Positions 1-10,364 of a stretch of DNA of 33,629 nt are shown here, in pieces; position 1 is the first letter of the stretch; each line of letters starts with the position of its first letter. Location: the NCBI GenBank assembly GCA_947598395.1, contig CANQFG010000006.1, forward strand, positions 1-33,629, read 5' to 3'. Both the position numbers and the translations under genes were made by a program. Under the pieces are notes generated by a model. The model worked only from the letters and a program-made list of their open reading frames with translations. It was not told the DNA's origin and made no database searches. Source of the DNA: an uncultured Bacilli bacterium. Its GTDB lineage: Bacteria > Bacillota_I > Bacilli_A > RF39 > UBA660.

Positions 1-1356
1 GATGTTGATACGGTAAGTGATGCTTTAAATGACTTATATAGAAATAAGAACACTAGTGATTCATGTAATAATGTAGCCGAACCTAATTTGGGAGATGGAT
101 CAAAATTAATACCTGTAATAATAAGTGATAATGGGAAAGTAACAAAAATAAATAAAAATGATCCGAATTGGTACGATTATTGTGAAAAGAAATGGGCGAA
201 TGCGGTAATCTTAAATGATGAGGTCGATGCACAAAAATATCAAGTAGGTTCTGAAATAGAAGAAGATGATATTGAAAGTTATTTTGTGTGGATACCAAAA
301 TATAAATATCGGTTATGGAATGTCAATGTAAGTGGTTTAAATTCAACTGGTTCATTAGAACAAAAGCATACTATCGATATTATCTTTGATACGATAAATA
401 CTGTGGATAAAGAAGGGGAATCGTGTAAAACCCCAATGAATGAAGACAATACTCAGGGATTATCGGGAGATAAAAAAGAGTGCAATAATGGCGAGTATAT
501 GACGCATCCGGCCTTTATAAGTTTTGGAGTCGATGGCTTTTGGGTGGGCAAATTTGAAACAGGACATAGAACAGCAACCTCAACGGCATTAGCTCAAGCT
601 AGCAAAGCTGACTCCAATTTAATAGTAGTAAAACCAAATGTTTACTCATGGCGGTATAATACGGTCAAAAATATATTTGAAGCAGCATATAACTACGAAC
701 GAGAATTAGATTCCCACATGATGAAAAATACGGAATGGGGAGCCGTAGCCTATCTATCTCATTCGATTTATGGAATCAATAATGAAGTAAATATCAATAA
801 TAATAGTTCGTATAAAACCGGATATAGTGCTATACCTGATAATTATCAAGGAACTCATCCCGGTACAGCTGGAGATGGCGATGGTTTTAATACAGCATGG
901 AATACAAAAAATGGTTATCGAGCAAGTACAACCGGAAATATAACAGGAGTATATGATATGAGTGGAGGAGCATGGGAGTATGTAGCCGCATATCGATCAG
1001 GGACTTATGGTGATAGTAACTTTAATAATACAACACTAGAGAATACATATAATAGTAAATATTACGATTCCTATAATGCAGTAAGTGCCGTAACAACCAA
1101 TCAATACATGATTCTTGGTGATGCCACCGGAGAGATGGGACCATTTAAATATTTTAAAGATAGTGATAATGCCGAGCAATACCACAATAGTTGGTACGGT
1201 GACGATTCGTACTTCGTCGAGTCCTCGGGCCCTTGGTTTCCTCGAGGCGGCGGTTCCACAGAAGGAGTCCTTGCAGGCCAATTCGCCTTCGGTAGAAACA
1301 CTGGTGGTGTGAACGCCTATATTGGTTCCCGTCTCGTCCTATCTCCCTTAAACTAG
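1..1356 (+). CDS. FGE/SUMF1-like (C-type lectin fold) surface protein, 5' truncated by window edge; variable C-terminus
   Basis: The reading frame is open upstream of the listed ATG at 88 back to base 1 (DVDTVSDALNDLYRNKNTSDSCNNVAEPNLGDGSK...), collinear with the paralog at 15614-17083. Motifs include GVYDMSGGAWEYVA, PWFPRGGG...GQFAF...RLVL. Confidence 0.85.
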   Translation, partial: DVDTVSDALNDLYRNKNTSDSCNNVAEPNLGDGSKLIPVIISDNGKVTKINKNDPNWYDYCEKKWANAVILNDEVDAQKYQVGSEIEEDDIESYFVWIPKYKYRLWNVNVSGLNSTGSLEQKHTIDIIFDTINTVDKEGESCKTPMNEDNTQGLSGDKKECNNGEYMTHPAFISFGVDGFWVGKFETGHRTATSTALAQASKADSNLIVVKPNVYSWRYNTVKNIFEAAYNYERELDSHMMKNTEWGAVAYLSHSIYGINNEVNINNNSSYKTGYSAIPDNYQGTHPGTAGDGDGFNTAWNTKNGYRASTTGNITGVYDMSGGAWEYVAAYRSGTYGDSNFNNTTLENTYNSKYYDSYNAVSAVTTNQYMILGDATGEMGPFKYFKDSDNAEQYHNSWYGDDSYFVESSGPWFPRGGGSTEGVLAGQFAFGRNTGGVNAYIGSRLVLSPLN

Positions 1357-1376
1357 CTTTTACAGTCTAGTTTTTT
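1350..1376 (+). terminator. Rho-independent terminator overlapping the stop codon of the FGE-like gene
   Basis: AAACTAG-cttttacagt-CTAGTTT followed by TTT. Confidence 0.7.
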
Positions 1377-1416
1377 CGTTTGACGAAAAATATGCAACAA
1401 ATTGCATAAAAAGTAC

Positions 1417-1445
1417 TTGCATTTAATAGAATTCTAATGTATAAT
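1417..1445 (+). promoter_or_regulatory. SigA-type promoter for the ribosomal superoperon
   Basis: TTGCAT (1417-1422), 17-nt spacer, TATAAT (1440-1445). Confidence 0.75.
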
Positions 1446-1580
1446 CATTTCTAGTTTAACTGGCTGTGATGTGCGAGGTTGCTGATACACTAGGAAGAGT
1501 TGTATATAAACTGGTGAAATCAGGTAATTTGCTACGGAGCTATGTTTATACAAGATATAGACGAAGGGAGGACATTTTAA
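1446..1580 (+). promoter_or_regulatory. Long structured 5' leader of rpsJ; candidate ribosomal-protein leader
   Basis: About 130 nt untranslated between promoter and rpsJ. Contains mutually exclusive pairings AGTTTA(1453-1458)/TAAACT(1507-1512) and TATAAAC(1505-1511)/GTTTATA(1544-1550). Confidence 0.45.
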
Positions 1581-1886
1581 ATGTCAAAAGTTAGAATTAG
1601 ATTGAAAGCTTATGATCACCGCGTATTGGATACGGCTGTCGTAAAGATTATCGAAACTGTAAAGAGAACGGGTGGCGTTGTTTCTGGTCCAGTACCACTA
1701 CCAACGGAAATCCAAAAGATTACGGTTTTAAAGGCCGTTCACAAATACAAAGATTCACGTGAACAATTTGAAATGCGGACACATAAGAGATTAATCGATA
1801 TCAAAGATCCTAGCAAAGAGACGATGGATGCTTTAACGCATTTGGATTTACCAAGTGGTGTCGAAATTGACGTAAAAACAATTTAA
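1581..1886 (+). CDS. rpsJ: 30S ribosomal protein S10
   Basis: [32 protein letters not shown]... Confidence 0.98.
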   Translation: MSKVRIRLKAYDHRVLDTAVVKIIETVKRTGGVVSGPVPLPTEIQKITVLKAVHKYKDSREQFEMRTHKRLIDIKDPSKETMDALTHLDLPSGVEIDVKTI

Positions 1887-1905
1887 TTAAATGGAGGAAA
1901 ATAAA

Positions 1906-2697
1906 ATGACGAAAGGAATCTTAGGACGTAAAATCGGGATGACCGAAAAATTTACGAAAGATGGAAAAGTAATTCCTGTTACAGTAGTTGAAGTTGAACC
2001 TAATGTTATTACCCAAATAAAGACTGTCGAAACTGATGGTTACAACGCTTTACAATTAGCTATTGTCGACAAGAAGGAAAAAAATACTAGCAAGGCCGAA
2101 ATTGGTCATGCTAAAAAAGCAGGTATTGCTCCTAAGCGCTTCTTAAAAGAAATTAGAGTTGATTCGGTTGATGGATACACTCTTGGAAGTACCATAGCAG
2201 CTGATACCTTCGAAGTTGGAGAGAAAGTTGATGTAACTGGAACTTCAAAAGGAAAAGGTTACCAAGGTGTTATTAAACGCCATGGCCAATCACGTGGACC
2301 AGAAACTCATGGTTCAAGATATCATAGAAGACCAGGTTCTTTAGGAACGATGCGACCAATGCGCGTCTTAAAGGGCAAGAAATTAGCTGGACATATGGGT
2401 AATGAAACCGTTACCATTCAAAATCTTGAGATTATTGAAGTATGTGTAGCCGATAATTATATTTTAGTAAGTGGTAATATTCCAGGACCAAAGAATTCAT
2501 TAGTTTTGATTAAATCAGCAGTAAAGGGTGGAAAAGTAAACCCTAAAGAAATCATTTATACTGCCGAAGAAACAGTTGTCGATGAGATCGAAGAACCAGT
2601 TGTAACGGAAACAACGGAGGAAGCTCCAGTTGAACCAGAAACCGACGAAGAAAAGACAGCTGAAGAAACTAAAGTCGAGGAAACTACTGAAGAATAA
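1906..2697 (+). CDS. rplC: 50S ribosomal protein L3 with acidic C-terminal extension
   Basis: [16 protein letters not shown]; start set at 1906 (GGAGG at 1893-1897) rather than the ORF-track start 1891. Confidence 0.96.
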   Translation: MTKGILGRKIGMTEKFTKDGKVIPVTVVEVEPNVITQIKTVETDGYNALQLAIVDKKEKNTSKAEIGHAKKAGIAPKRFLKEIRVDSVDGYTLGSTIAADTFEVGEKVDVTGTSKGKGYQGVIKRHGQSRGPETHGSRYHRRPGSLGTMRPMRVLKGKKLAGHMGNETVTIQNLEIIEVCVADNYILVSGNIPGPKNSLVLIKSAVKGGKVNPKEIIYTAEETVVDEIEEPVVTETTEEAPVEPETDEEKTAEETKVEETTEE

Positions 2698-2723
2698 AAT
2701 TCAGTTGAAAGGAGATTTATAAA

Positions 2724-3347
2724 ATGGCAAAAATTCAAATTGTTGACTTAAAAGGGTCAAAGATTAAAGATTTACAAATTAATGATGAAATATGGAATAT
2801 TGAAGGTAATAACCTTGTACTAAAAAAAGCAATTCGCTTACAACTTGATTCAATGCGTCAAGGAACGGCTGATACCAAGGGTCGTAGCGAAGTAAGTGGT
2901 GGTGGACGCAAGCCATACCGTCAAAAGGGAACTGGTAATGCGCGTCAAGGATCTATTAGAGCTCCACATTATCGTGGTGGTGGAATCGTCTTTGGACCAA
3001 CGCCTCGGAAATATGATTTTAAAGTCAATCGCAAGGAAGGACGTCTTGCTTTAAAGACGGCTTTATCCCAAAAATTTGCCGAAAAGAAATTGATGGTTGT
3101 CGATACTTTAGAATTGAGTTCAATGAAGACGAAAGATGCTCGTCAATTACTCGATACTTTAAAATTAACGGGCAAAGTATTATTCGTCAGTACCCATGAT
3201 GCTGAAAATTTATATTTAGCAACGCGTAATATGGGTAATATTGCCGTATTAATGGCAGATGAAATTAATGTTTATGATATCGTCAATGCAGATATGTTAG
3301 TCTGTGATGAAGATACGATGAACTATATTGAGGAGGTACTTAAATAA
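2724..3347 (+). CDS. rplD: 50S ribosomal protein L4
   Basis: GRSEVSGGGRKPYRQKGTGNARQGSIRAPHYRGGGIVFGP. Confidence 0.98.
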   Translation: MAKIQIVDLKGSKIKDLQINDEIWNIEGNNLVLKKAIRLQLDSMRQGTADTKGRSEVSGGGRKPYRQKGTGNARQGSIRAPHYRGGGIVFGPTPRKYDFKVNRKEGRLALKTALSQKFAEKKLMVVDTLELSSMKTKDARQLLDTLKLTGKVLFVSTHDAENLYLATRNMGNIAVLMADEINVYDIVNADMLVCDEDTMNYIEEVLK

Positions 3348-3616
3348 TGAAAGATATTATCATTGCTCCAGTTATAACTGAAAAGGCTAGTCGTTTAACT
3401 AGTGATAGTAATACTTACGTCTTTAAAGTTAATAAAGATGCCAATAAAATTGAAATCAAAAAAGCTATTGAAAGTACCTTTAATGTAAAAGTTGCTAGTG
3501 TCAATACATTGATCACGAAGCCAAAAGATAAAAGAGTTGGCAAATACACTGGTAAGACAAAAACTTATAAGAAAGCAATCGTTACTTTAGAGAACGGTTA
3601 TGCTATAGAAATATAG
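3347..3616 (+). CDS. rplW: 50S ribosomal protein L23
   Basis: APVITEKASRL...KVNKDANKIEIKKAIESTFNVKVASVNT. Confidence 0.97.
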   Translation: MKDIIIAPVITEKASRLTSDSNTYVFKVNKDANKIEIKKAIESTFNVKVASVNTLITKPKDKRVGKYTGKTKTYKKAIVTLENGYAIEI

Positions 3617-3631
3617 TAGGAGGTTTTAGCT

Positions 3632-4459
3632 ATGGGTATTAGAAAATATAAGCCTACAACTAATGGACGTCGGGGTATGTCGACTTTGACCAATGAAGAA
3701 CTTACGACCAATAAGCCGGAAAAAAGCCTTTTGAGAAGTGCTTCTAAAACAGGTGGTCGCAATAATCAAGGTAAGATGACCGTTCGTCACATTGGTGGCG
3801 GAGCCAAAAGAAAATATCGTGTAATCGATTTCAAAAGAGATAAATTTGGGGTTACGGGTCGGGTAACGAGTATTGAATACGATCCAAACCGGAGTGCTAA
3901 TATTGCCTTAATCACTTATCGTGATGGTGAGAAACGCTATATCATTGCTCCAAAAGATTTGACAGTCGGAAGTATTATTGAAGCTGGCGTTAGCTGTGAT
4001 ATTAAAATCGGTAATGCAATGCAAATTCAAAATATTCCGGTTGGTACATTAATTCATAATTTGGAATTGCGTCCTGGTAATGGTGCTGAACTTGCTCGTT
4101 CAGCTGGACAAAGTGCTCAAATATTGGGTCGCGATGGCAAATATGTCATTGTCCGTTTACAAAGTGGTGAAACGCGAAAAATTCTTGGAACTTGTATGGC
4201 TACTGTTGGTGTCGTTGGCAATGAAGACTATGAACTTGTCAATTTAGGAAAAGCCGGACGGAAACGTCATATGGGTATTCGTCCTACTAACCGTGGTTCA
4301 GTTATGAACCCTAACGATCACCCTCATGGTGGTGGTGAAGGACGTGCACCAATTGGTAGAAAAGGGCCTGTTACTCCTTGGGGTAAACCTGCTCTTGGAT
4401 ATAAAACTCGTAAAGGAAAGAAAGCTTCTGACAAATTGATAGTCAGTAAGAAGAAATAG
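3632..4459 (+). CDS. rplB: 50S ribosomal protein L2
   Basis: [17 protein letters not shown]...[31 protein letters not shown]. Confidence 0.98.
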   Translation: MGIRKYKPTTNGRRGMSTLTNEELTTNKPEKSLLRSASKTGGRNNQGKMTVRHIGGGAKRKYRVIDFKRDKFGVTGRVTSIEYDPNRSANIALITYRDGEKRYIIAPKDLTVGSIIEAGVSCDIKIGNAMQIQNIPVGTLIHNLELRPGNGAELARSAGQSAQILGRDGKYVIVRLQSGETRKILGTCMATVGVVGNEDYELVNLGKAGRKRHMGIRPTNRGSVMNPNDHPHGGGEGRAPIGRKGPVTPWGKPALGYKTRKGKKASDKLIVSKKK

Positions 4460-4467
4460 GTGATTAT

Positions 4468-4731
4468 ATGGCAAGAAGTTTAAAAAAAGGACCTTTTGTT
4501 GATCAAAGTTTGATGAAAAAAGTTGAAAACTTAAATGCAGCAAATAAAAAAGAAGTCATTAAGACTTGGTCACGTCGTTCGACAATTTTCCCTAATTTTG
4601 TTGGACATACCTTTGCTGTACACAATGGTAAAGATTTTATACCAGTATATATTACGGAAGACATGGTTGGACACAAACTTGGTGAATTCGCTTTAACTCG
4701 TAAGTTTGGTGGCCATGCTGGACAAAAGTAG
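4468..4731 (+). CDS. rpsS: 30S ribosomal protein S19
   Basis: [19 protein letters not shown]...[23 protein letters not shown]. Confidence 0.98.
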   Translation: MARSLKKGPFVDQSLMKKVENLNAANKKEVIKTWSRRSTIFPNFVGHTFAVHNGKDFIPVYITEDMVGHKLGEFALTRKFGGHAGQK

Positions 4732-4742
4732 GAGGTTTATAG

Positions 4743-5084
4743 ATGGAAACGTATGCAATACATAAAAATGCTTTAGTAGCGCCTCGTAAAGCTCGAATGA
4801 CTATGGATTTAATTCGTGGCAAGAAAGCAACTGTCGCTATGGGTATTTTGGAAAATACTAATACTAAATCGAGCCGACTAATCAAAAAAGTTCTAGCATC
4901 GGCAATGGCTAACGCTACGAATAATTATGGAGCTAAAGTTGAAGATTTAGTAATATCAGAATGCTTTGTCAATCCCGGACCTGTCTATAAACGTGTTAAG
5001 ATTGGTTCGCGGACCAAAGTTGATCGAAGAGATAAAAGAACAAGTCATATAACTGTCAAAGTTAGTGATGGTAAGGAGGCTTAA
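4743..5084 (+). CDS. rplV: 50S ribosomal protein L22
   Basis: [24 protein letters not shown]...[27 protein letters not shown]. Confidence 0.97.
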   Translation: METYAIHKNALVAPRKARMTMDLIRGKKATVAMGILENTNTKSSRLIKKVLASAMANATNNYGAKVEDLVISECFVNPGPVYKRVKIGSRTKVDRRDKRTSHITVKVSDGKEA

Positions 5085-5086
5085 TT

Positions 5087-5767
5087 ATGGGACAAAAAGT
5101 AGATCCTCGTGGATTAAGACTTGGAGTAAATAAAGACTGGCAATCAAAATGGTATGCTGAAAAAAGCGATTATGTCAAAGCTCTCAATAGCGATATCAAA
5201 ATTCGTGAATTCTTACAAAAAGAATTAAAAGATGCAGCTGTATCCGAAATCGTCATCGAACGGAAAAAAGATCGTGTCGATGTCAAGATTGCTACTGCTA
5301 AACCAGGTGTCATTATTGGCCGTGGTGGTGAAGATATCGAAAAATTGCGTGCTAAGATTAAAAAAGCTTGTCATGAAGATGTCTTTGTTACAATTAATGA
5401 AGTTAAAAATGTCGACTTAAATGCTGAATTAGTTGCCCAATCAATTGCCAAACAAATCGAAAATCGTGGCAATTTCCGCAACGTTCAAAAGAAAGCTATT
5501 AAGAATACGATGAAAGCTGGAGCAAAAGGTATTAAGACCAGCGTATCTGGCCGTTTAGGTGGTGCCGAAATGGCGCGGACGGAAGGTTATACGGAGGGTA
5601 CTGTTCCTCTTCAAACCATTCGTGCCGATGTCGATTATGCTACAGCTGAAGCCCATACTACTTATGGAAAAATTGGAGTTAAAGTATGGATCTATAAGGG
5701 AGAAATCCTAAATAAGAAAGTCAATCGTGAAGGAGGTAATGACGATGTTAATGCCAAAAAGAACTAA
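5087..5767 (+). CDS. rpsC: 30S ribosomal protein S3
   Basis: [26 protein letters not shown]...[17 protein letters not shown]. Confidence 0.98.
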   Translation: MGQKVDPRGLRLGVNKDWQSKWYAEKSDYVKALNSDIKIREFLQKELKDAAVSEIVIERKKDRVDVKIATAKPGVIIGRGGEDIEKLRAKIKKACHEDVFVTINEVKNVDLNAELVAQSIAKQIENRGNFRNVQKKAIKNTMKAGAKGIKTSVSGRLGGAEMARTEGYTEGTVPLQTIRADVDYATAEAHTTYGKIGVKVWIYKGEILNKKVNREGGNDDVNAKKN

Positions 5768-6173
5768 ATATCGTAAACCTCACCGTTTAACTTATGAAGG
5801 AAAAGCCAAGGGAAACTTAACTCTCAATAATGGCGAATATGGTTTACAAGCTAAAGAAGGTGGCTATGTAACCGCTCGCCAAATTGAAGCTGCTCGTATC
5901 GCGATGACGCGTTATATGAAGCGTGGTGGTGATGTTTGGATCAACATCTTCCCCCATTTAGCTCGGACGATGAAACCTTTAGAAACTCGTCAAGGTAAAG
6001 GTAAAGGTGACGTCAAAGAATGGGCTGCAGTCGTTAAAGAAGGCAAGATCATGTTTGAAATTGGTGGTGTCAGCGAAGACATCGCGCGTGAAGCCTTAAG
6101 ACTTGCATCTCACAAATTGAGTGTTAAGACGAAATTTGTCAAAAAAGAAAGTGGTGAAGTTCATGAAAGCTAG
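5745..6173 (+). CDS. rplP: 50S ribosomal protein L16
   Basis: [15 protein letters not shown]; start 5745 from homology and GGAGG upstream, overlaps the rpsC 3' end by 23 nt. Confidence 0.96.
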   Translation: MLMPKRTKYRKPHRLTYEGKAKGNLTLNNGEYGLQAKEGGYVTARQIEAARIAMTRYMKRGGDVWINIFPHLARTMKPLETRQGKGKGDVKEWAAVVKEGKIMFEIGGVSEDIAREALRLASHKLSVKTKFVKKESGEVHES

Positions 6174-6372
6174 TGAAATAAGAAAAATGTCCACTGAAGA
6201 AATCAATGATAAAATCAAGACTCTAAAGAGCGAATTATTTGATTATCGCATGAAGAATGCCACCGCTTCTTTAGAAAAAACACATAAAATTAACGAAGCA
6301 CGCAAAGACATTGCTCGTTTAAAAACTATCTTAACTGAAAGAGAAGGAGGAAATAATGATGAAGGAAAGTAA
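6163..6372 (+). CDS. rpmC: 50S ribosomal protein L29
   Basis: [43 protein letters not shown]; start 6163. Confidence 0.95.
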   Translation: MKASEIRKMSTEEINDKIKTLKSELFDYRMKNATASLEKTHKINEARKDIARLKTILTEREGGNNDEGK

Positions 6373-6619
6373 GAGAACTGAATTAATTGGTAAAGTCGTC
6401 AGTGCATCTAATGATAAGACGATTACCGTATTAGTTGAAACTTATAAGAATCATCCTCTTTATAAGAAGAGAGTTAAGAGCTCTAAGAAATACGCTGCTC
6501 ATGATGAAAAAAATATTGCAAAAGTTGGCGATACAGTAAGACTATTATCGACACGACCATTATCTAAAACTAAAAGATATGAACTCGTCGAAGTATTAGT
6601 TAAAGCTGTAGAAGTCTAA
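6356..6619 (+). CDS. rpsQ: 30S ribosomal protein S17
   Basis: [45 protein letters not shown]. Confidence 0.96.
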   Translation: MMKESKRTELIGKVVSASNDKTITVLVETYKNHPLYKKRVKSSKKYAAHDEKNIAKVGDTVRLLSTRPLSKTKRYELVEVLVKAVEV

Positions 6620-6630
6620 GGAGGGTTATT

Positions 6631-6999
6631 ATGTTACAACAACAAACGAGATTAAAAGTTGCCGATAACTCTGGAGCACGGGAAATATTAGTCATTAGAG
6701 TACTTGGCGGAAGCAAAGTTAAATATGGAAATATTGGTGATGTTGTCGTCGGTACAGTTAAAAAAGCTATACCAAATTCCAATATTAAAAAAGGTAAAGT
6801 TGTCAAAGCAGTTATCGTTCGCAGTGTTCAAGGTGTAAGACGGGAAGATGGCTCTCTAATCAAATTTGATGACAATGCTTGTGTCTTAATCAGAGATGAT
6901 AAGAGTCCAATCGGAACGCGGGTTCTTGGACCAGTTGCTAGAGAATTACGGGATAAGGATTTCATGAAGATCGTATCTTTAGCAAGCGAAGTATTATAG
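6631..6999 (+). CDS. rplN: 50S ribosomal protein L14
   Basis: [29 protein letters not shown]. Confidence 0.98.
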   Translation: MLQQQTRLKVADNSGAREILVIRVLGGSKVKYGNIGDVVVGTVKKAIPNSNIKKGKVVKAVIVRSVQGVRREDGSLIKFDDNACVLIRDDKSPIGTRVLGPVARELRDKDFMKIVSLASEVL

Positions 7000-7008
7000 G
7001 AGGATTAC

Positions 7009-7329
7009 ATGAAAGTTAAAGTTGGAGATAAAGTAAAAATTCTTGCTGGTAAAGATAAAGGCAAGGAAGGTATCGTTGCTACGACCTTAAAGAAAAAAGA
7101 TCAAGTCGTCGTCAATGGTATCAACATTGTCAAAAAGCATGTTAAACCCAATGCTCAAAATGAAACGGGTGGCATTATCAGTGTTGAAGCCCCAATTCAT
7201 GTATCAAATGTTCGTGTAATTGAAAGTGCTAAAAAAGAAGTAAAAACTGCTAAAGTAGAAGAAAAGAAGACAACAACAAAAAAGACGACAAAGAAAGCCC
7301 CTAAAGAAGTAGGTGAAGAAAATGAGTAG
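7009..7329 (+). CDS. rplX: 50S ribosomal protein L24 with lysine/threonine-rich C-terminal tail
   Basis: [23 protein letters not shown]...EAPIHVSNV, then low-complexity tail. Confidence 0.95.
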   Translation: MKVKVGDKVKILAGKDKGKEGIVATTLKKKDQVVVNGINIVKKHVKPNAQNETGGIISVEAPIHVSNVRVIESAKKEVKTAKVEEKKTTTKKTTKKAPKEVGEENE

Positions 7330-7861
7330 TTTAAAGGAAAAATACGATAACGAAATTAAGAATGACTTAATGACGAAATTTAATTACTCTTCGATAATGC
7401 AAGTTCCTAAACTTGAAAAAATTGTCATCAATATTGGCGTCGGTGAAGGAAGCCATGATGATAAATATATTGAAGCTGCTTTAAAGGAATTAGCTGCTAT
7501 TACTGGTCAAGCACCAGTCGTAACGAAAGCTAAAAAATCGATCGCTGGTTTCAAATTACGTGAAGGACAAAGCATTGGAACAAAAGTTACATTACGTGGT
7601 GAAAAGATGTATAACTTTATGGAAAAGCTCATTCGTGTAGCTTTACCACGTGTTCGTGATTTCCGGGGTATTTCACCTAAATCATTCGATGGTTTTGGCA
7701 ATTATACTTTAGGTATTAAAGAACAATTGATTTTCCCAGAAATCGTCTATGATGATGTATTAAAAATTAGAGGAATGGATATTGTTTTTGTAACAAGTGC
7801 AAAAACAAATGAAGAAGCCTTAGAATTATTAAAAGGTTTCGGAATGCCATTTAGAAAGTAG
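7322..7861 (+). CDS. rplE: 50S ribosomal protein L5
   Basis: [42 protein letters not shown]; start set at 7322. Confidence 0.97.
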   Translation: MSSLKEKYDNEIKNDLMTKFNYSSIMQVPKLEKIVINIGVGEGSHDDKYIEAALKELAAITGQAPVVTKAKKSIAGFKLREGQSIGTKVTLRGEKMYNFMEKLIRVALPRVRDFRGISPKSFDGFGNYTLGIKEQLIFPEIVYDDVLKIRGMDIVFVTSAKTNEEALELLKGFGMPFRK

Positions 7862-7870
7862 GGACTATAT

Positions 7871-8056
7871 ATGGCAAAGAAAAGTATGGTTATAAGGGCA
7901 AATCGTCCTCAAAAATATAAAGTAAGAGAATATACTCGTTGCCAAAGATGTGGACGTCCTCATGGTGTCTTACGGAAATTTGGTCTATGCCGGATTTGTT
8001 TCAGAGAACTTGCAAATAAGGGACAAATTCCTGGTGTAAAAAAATCAAGCTGGTAG
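7871..8056 (+). CDS. rpsZ: 30S ribosomal protein S14 type Z (zinc-binding)
   Basis: [25 protein letters not shown], 61 aa. Confidence 0.97.
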   Translation: MAKKSMVIRANRPQKYKVREYTRCQRCGRPHGVLRKFGLCRICFRELANKGQIPGVKKSSW

Positions 8057-8070
8057 AAAGGAAGTTAATT

Positions 8071-8469
8071 ATGGTAGAAGATAGAATAACTGATATGCTT
8101 ACAAGAATTCGTAATGCCAATCAAATGAAATATGATACGGTTACCGTTCTTGGATCAAAGATTACTCGCGAAATAGCAAGAATCTTAAAAGAAGAAGGAT
8201 ATATTAACGATTATAAAGTAACTGAAGCTTCAAATGGCGATACGATTACCATCGAATTAAAATATACTGAAGGTAAGAAGACGCGCGTTATTACCGGCTT
8301 AAAGCGTATTTCTAAATCAGGCTTAAGAGTTTATGCTAAAGTAGATGAACTTCCTCGAGTATTAAATGGTTTAGGAATAGCTATTATCTCGACTTCTGAA
8401 GGTATTATGACTGATAGAGATGCTAGAAATAAAAAACTAGGAGGAGAAGTACTTGCTTATATTTGGTAA
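8071..8469 (+). CDS. rpsH: 30S ribosomal protein S8
   Basis: [21 protein letters not shown]...[19 protein letters not shown]. Confidence 0.98.
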   Translation: MVEDRITDMLTRIRNANQMKYDTVTVLGSKITREIARILKEEGYINDYKVTEASNGDTITIELKYTEGKKTRVITGLKRISKSGLRVYAKVDELPRVLNGLGIAIISTSEGIMTDRDARNKKLGGEVLAYIW

Positions 8470-8487
8470 GTGAGGAAAATATTAGTT

Positions 8488-9027
8488 ATGAGTAGAATAG
8501 GAAATAGAGTACTTAGTATTCCCACAGGTGTAACTGTCAATATTGTCGATAATACAATTACAGTTAAAGGACCTAAAGGTGAACTTAATTATACGTTTGA
8601 TAAGACGATCAGTGTTACCAATGAAGATAATAAGTTAGTCATCAAACGGGAAAATGATACTAAGCAAGTAAAATCATTACATGGAACGACTAATGCTTTA
8701 ATTGCTAATATGATTAAAGGGGTTTCCCAAGGTTTTGAAAAGGGCCTCGAAGCAGTTGGTGTTGGATATCGTTTTAATGTATCTGGTAAGAAAGTCATCA
8801 TCAATGCTGGATATTCCCATCCTGTTGAACTAGTAGTTCCTGAAGGATTGAGTGTTGAAGGAGTATCGAATACGGAAATAACCGTTAAAGGTATTGATAA
8901 ACAAAAAGTATCCGAATTTGCGGCTAATATTCGTAAAGTAAGAGAACCAGAACCTTATAAAGGTAAAGGTATACGTTACAAAGGCGAATATGTCAGACGT
9001 AAAGAAGGAAAGAAAGCGGCTAAATAG
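8488..9027 (+). CDS. rplF: 50S ribosomal protein L6
   Basis: MSRIGNRVLSIPTGVTVNIVDNTITVKGPKGEL; start 8488 (ORF-track start 8470 is an upstream GTG). Confidence 0.97.
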   Translation: MSRIGNRVLSIPTGVTVNIVDNTITVKGPKGELNYTFDKTISVTNEDNKLVIKRENDTKQVKSLHGTTNALIANMIKGVSQGFEKGLEAVGVGYRFNVSGKKVIINAGYSHPVELVVPEGLSVEGVSNTEITVKGIDKQKVSEFAANIRKVREPEPYKGKGIRYKGEYVRRKEGKKAAK

Positions 9028-9043
9028 GTAGGAGGATTAGAAA

Positions 9044-9400
9044 ATGATTAAAAAAGAAGCAAAAACAGTTGCACGTAAGAGAAGACATGAACGTGTTCGC
9101 AATCGTGTATCCGGAACTGCTAGTGTTCCAAGATTAAATGTCTTTCGTTCAAATTCCCATATCTTTGCCCAAATAATTGACGATGAAGTCGGCAATACCT
9201 TAGTTAGTTCATCAAGTGTTGAATTAAAGATCAAAAATGGTGGCAATGTCGAAGGAGCTAAAGTCGTCGGTGCTGATATCGCGAAAAAAGCTTTGAAAGC
9301 CGGAATTAAAAAAGTTGTCTTCGATCGTGGTGGATATCAATATCATGGTCGAATTGAAGCGTTAGCTGATGCAGCTCGTGAAAATGGATTGGAATTCTAG
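9044..9400 (+). CDS. rplR: 50S ribosomal protein L18
   Basis: [37 protein letters not shown]...[26 protein letters not shown]. Confidence 0.97.
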   Translation: MIKKEAKTVARKRRHERVRNRVSGTASVPRLNVFRSNSHIFAQIIDDEVGNTLVSSSSVELKIKNGGNVEGAKVVGADIAKKALKAGIKKVVFDRGGYQYHGRIEALADAARENGLEF

Positions 9401-9410
9401 GAGGTAAAGT

Positions 9411-9920
9411 ATGGCAAGACAAGAAAAAACAATGGATGCAAAGAAAAAACTTTTAGACGAAAAAGTTGTCAGTATCTCCAGAGTAACAAAAGTTACAAAG
9501 GGTGGACGGCATTTTCGGTTTTCAGCTACGATGGTTGTCGGCGACGGCAAAGGACTCGTAGGTATTGGAACTGGTAAAGCTAACGAAGTACCAGAAGCTA
9601 TTAAAAAGGGCTTACAAGCTGCTAATAAGAATTTAGTTAGAGTATCTTTAGTTGATAATCGTACGATTTCTCATGAAGCTATTGGTTCTTGTGGTCGAGC
9701 TCGCGTTTTGATTAAACCGGCTCCTGAAGGTACAGGAATTATCGCTGGTGGTGCTGCTCGGGCTGTCCTTGAATTAGCTGGCGTTAAAGATATCGTTTCT
9801 AAATCTTTAGGATCTAATACGAAAGTCAATGTTGCCAAGGCAACTCTTGAAGCTTTGACATCGGTTCGTACCGCTGAACAAATTGCTGAATTACGTGGTA
9901 AGAAAGTTGAGGAGTTATAA
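9411..9920 (+). CDS. rpsE: 30S ribosomal protein S5
   Basis: [49 protein letters not shown]. Confidence 0.98.
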   Translation: MARQEKTMDAKKKLLDEKVVSISRVTKVTKGGRHFRFSATMVVGDGKGLVGIGTGKANEVPEAIKKGLQAANKNLVRVSLVDNRTISHEAIGSCGRARVLIKPAPEGTGIIAGGAARAVLELAGVKDIVSKSLGSNTKVNVAKATLEALTSVRTAEQIAELRGKKVEEL

Positions 9921-9921
9921 T

Positions 9922-10362
9922 ATGAAGTTAGAAAATTTAGTAGCATCTCCCGAAACTAAAAAACGTAAGAGAGTAGGTCGTGGTCCAGGATCGGGAATGG
10001 GTAAGACCGCGACTCGTGGTGAAAATGGTCAAAAATCGAGAAGTGGTGCAAGCATCTCTCCTTGGTTCGAAGGTGGTCAATCACCATTATATCGTCGTAT
10101 TCCAAAACGTGGTTTCAATAATGCTCGTTTTAGAAAAGAATATGCCACGATTAACTTATCCGATTTAAACCGTTTTAATGATGGTGATGTCGTTACTCCC
10201 GAAGTATTATATGAACGGGGTATCGTCAAAAAACAATTAGCTGGTATCAAAGTATTAGCCGGCGGAGAATTGACGAAAAAAGTTACAGTTAAAGCGCATC
10301 GTTTCTCAACGAAAGCGGTTAGTAAGATTGAGGAGCAAGGCGGAACAGCAGAGGTGATTTAA
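9922..10362 (+). CDS. rplO: 50S ribosomal protein L15
   Basis: [42 protein letters not shown]; start 9922. Confidence 0.97.
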   Translation: MKLENLVASPETKKRKRVGRGPGSGMGKTATRGENGQKSRSGASISPWFEGGQSPLYRRIPKRGFNNARFRKEYATINLSDLNRFNDGDVVTPEVLYERGIVKKQLAGIKVLAGGELTKKVTVKAHRFSTKAVSKIEEQGGTAEVI

Positions 10363-10364
10363 AG

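Noticed and set aside
1036-1312. Alternative-frame ORFs over the GC-rich tail (1036-1281 -, 1101-1301 -, 1115-1312 +)
   Set aside because: They arise from the compositional shift; the plus-strand FGE-like frame explains the region.
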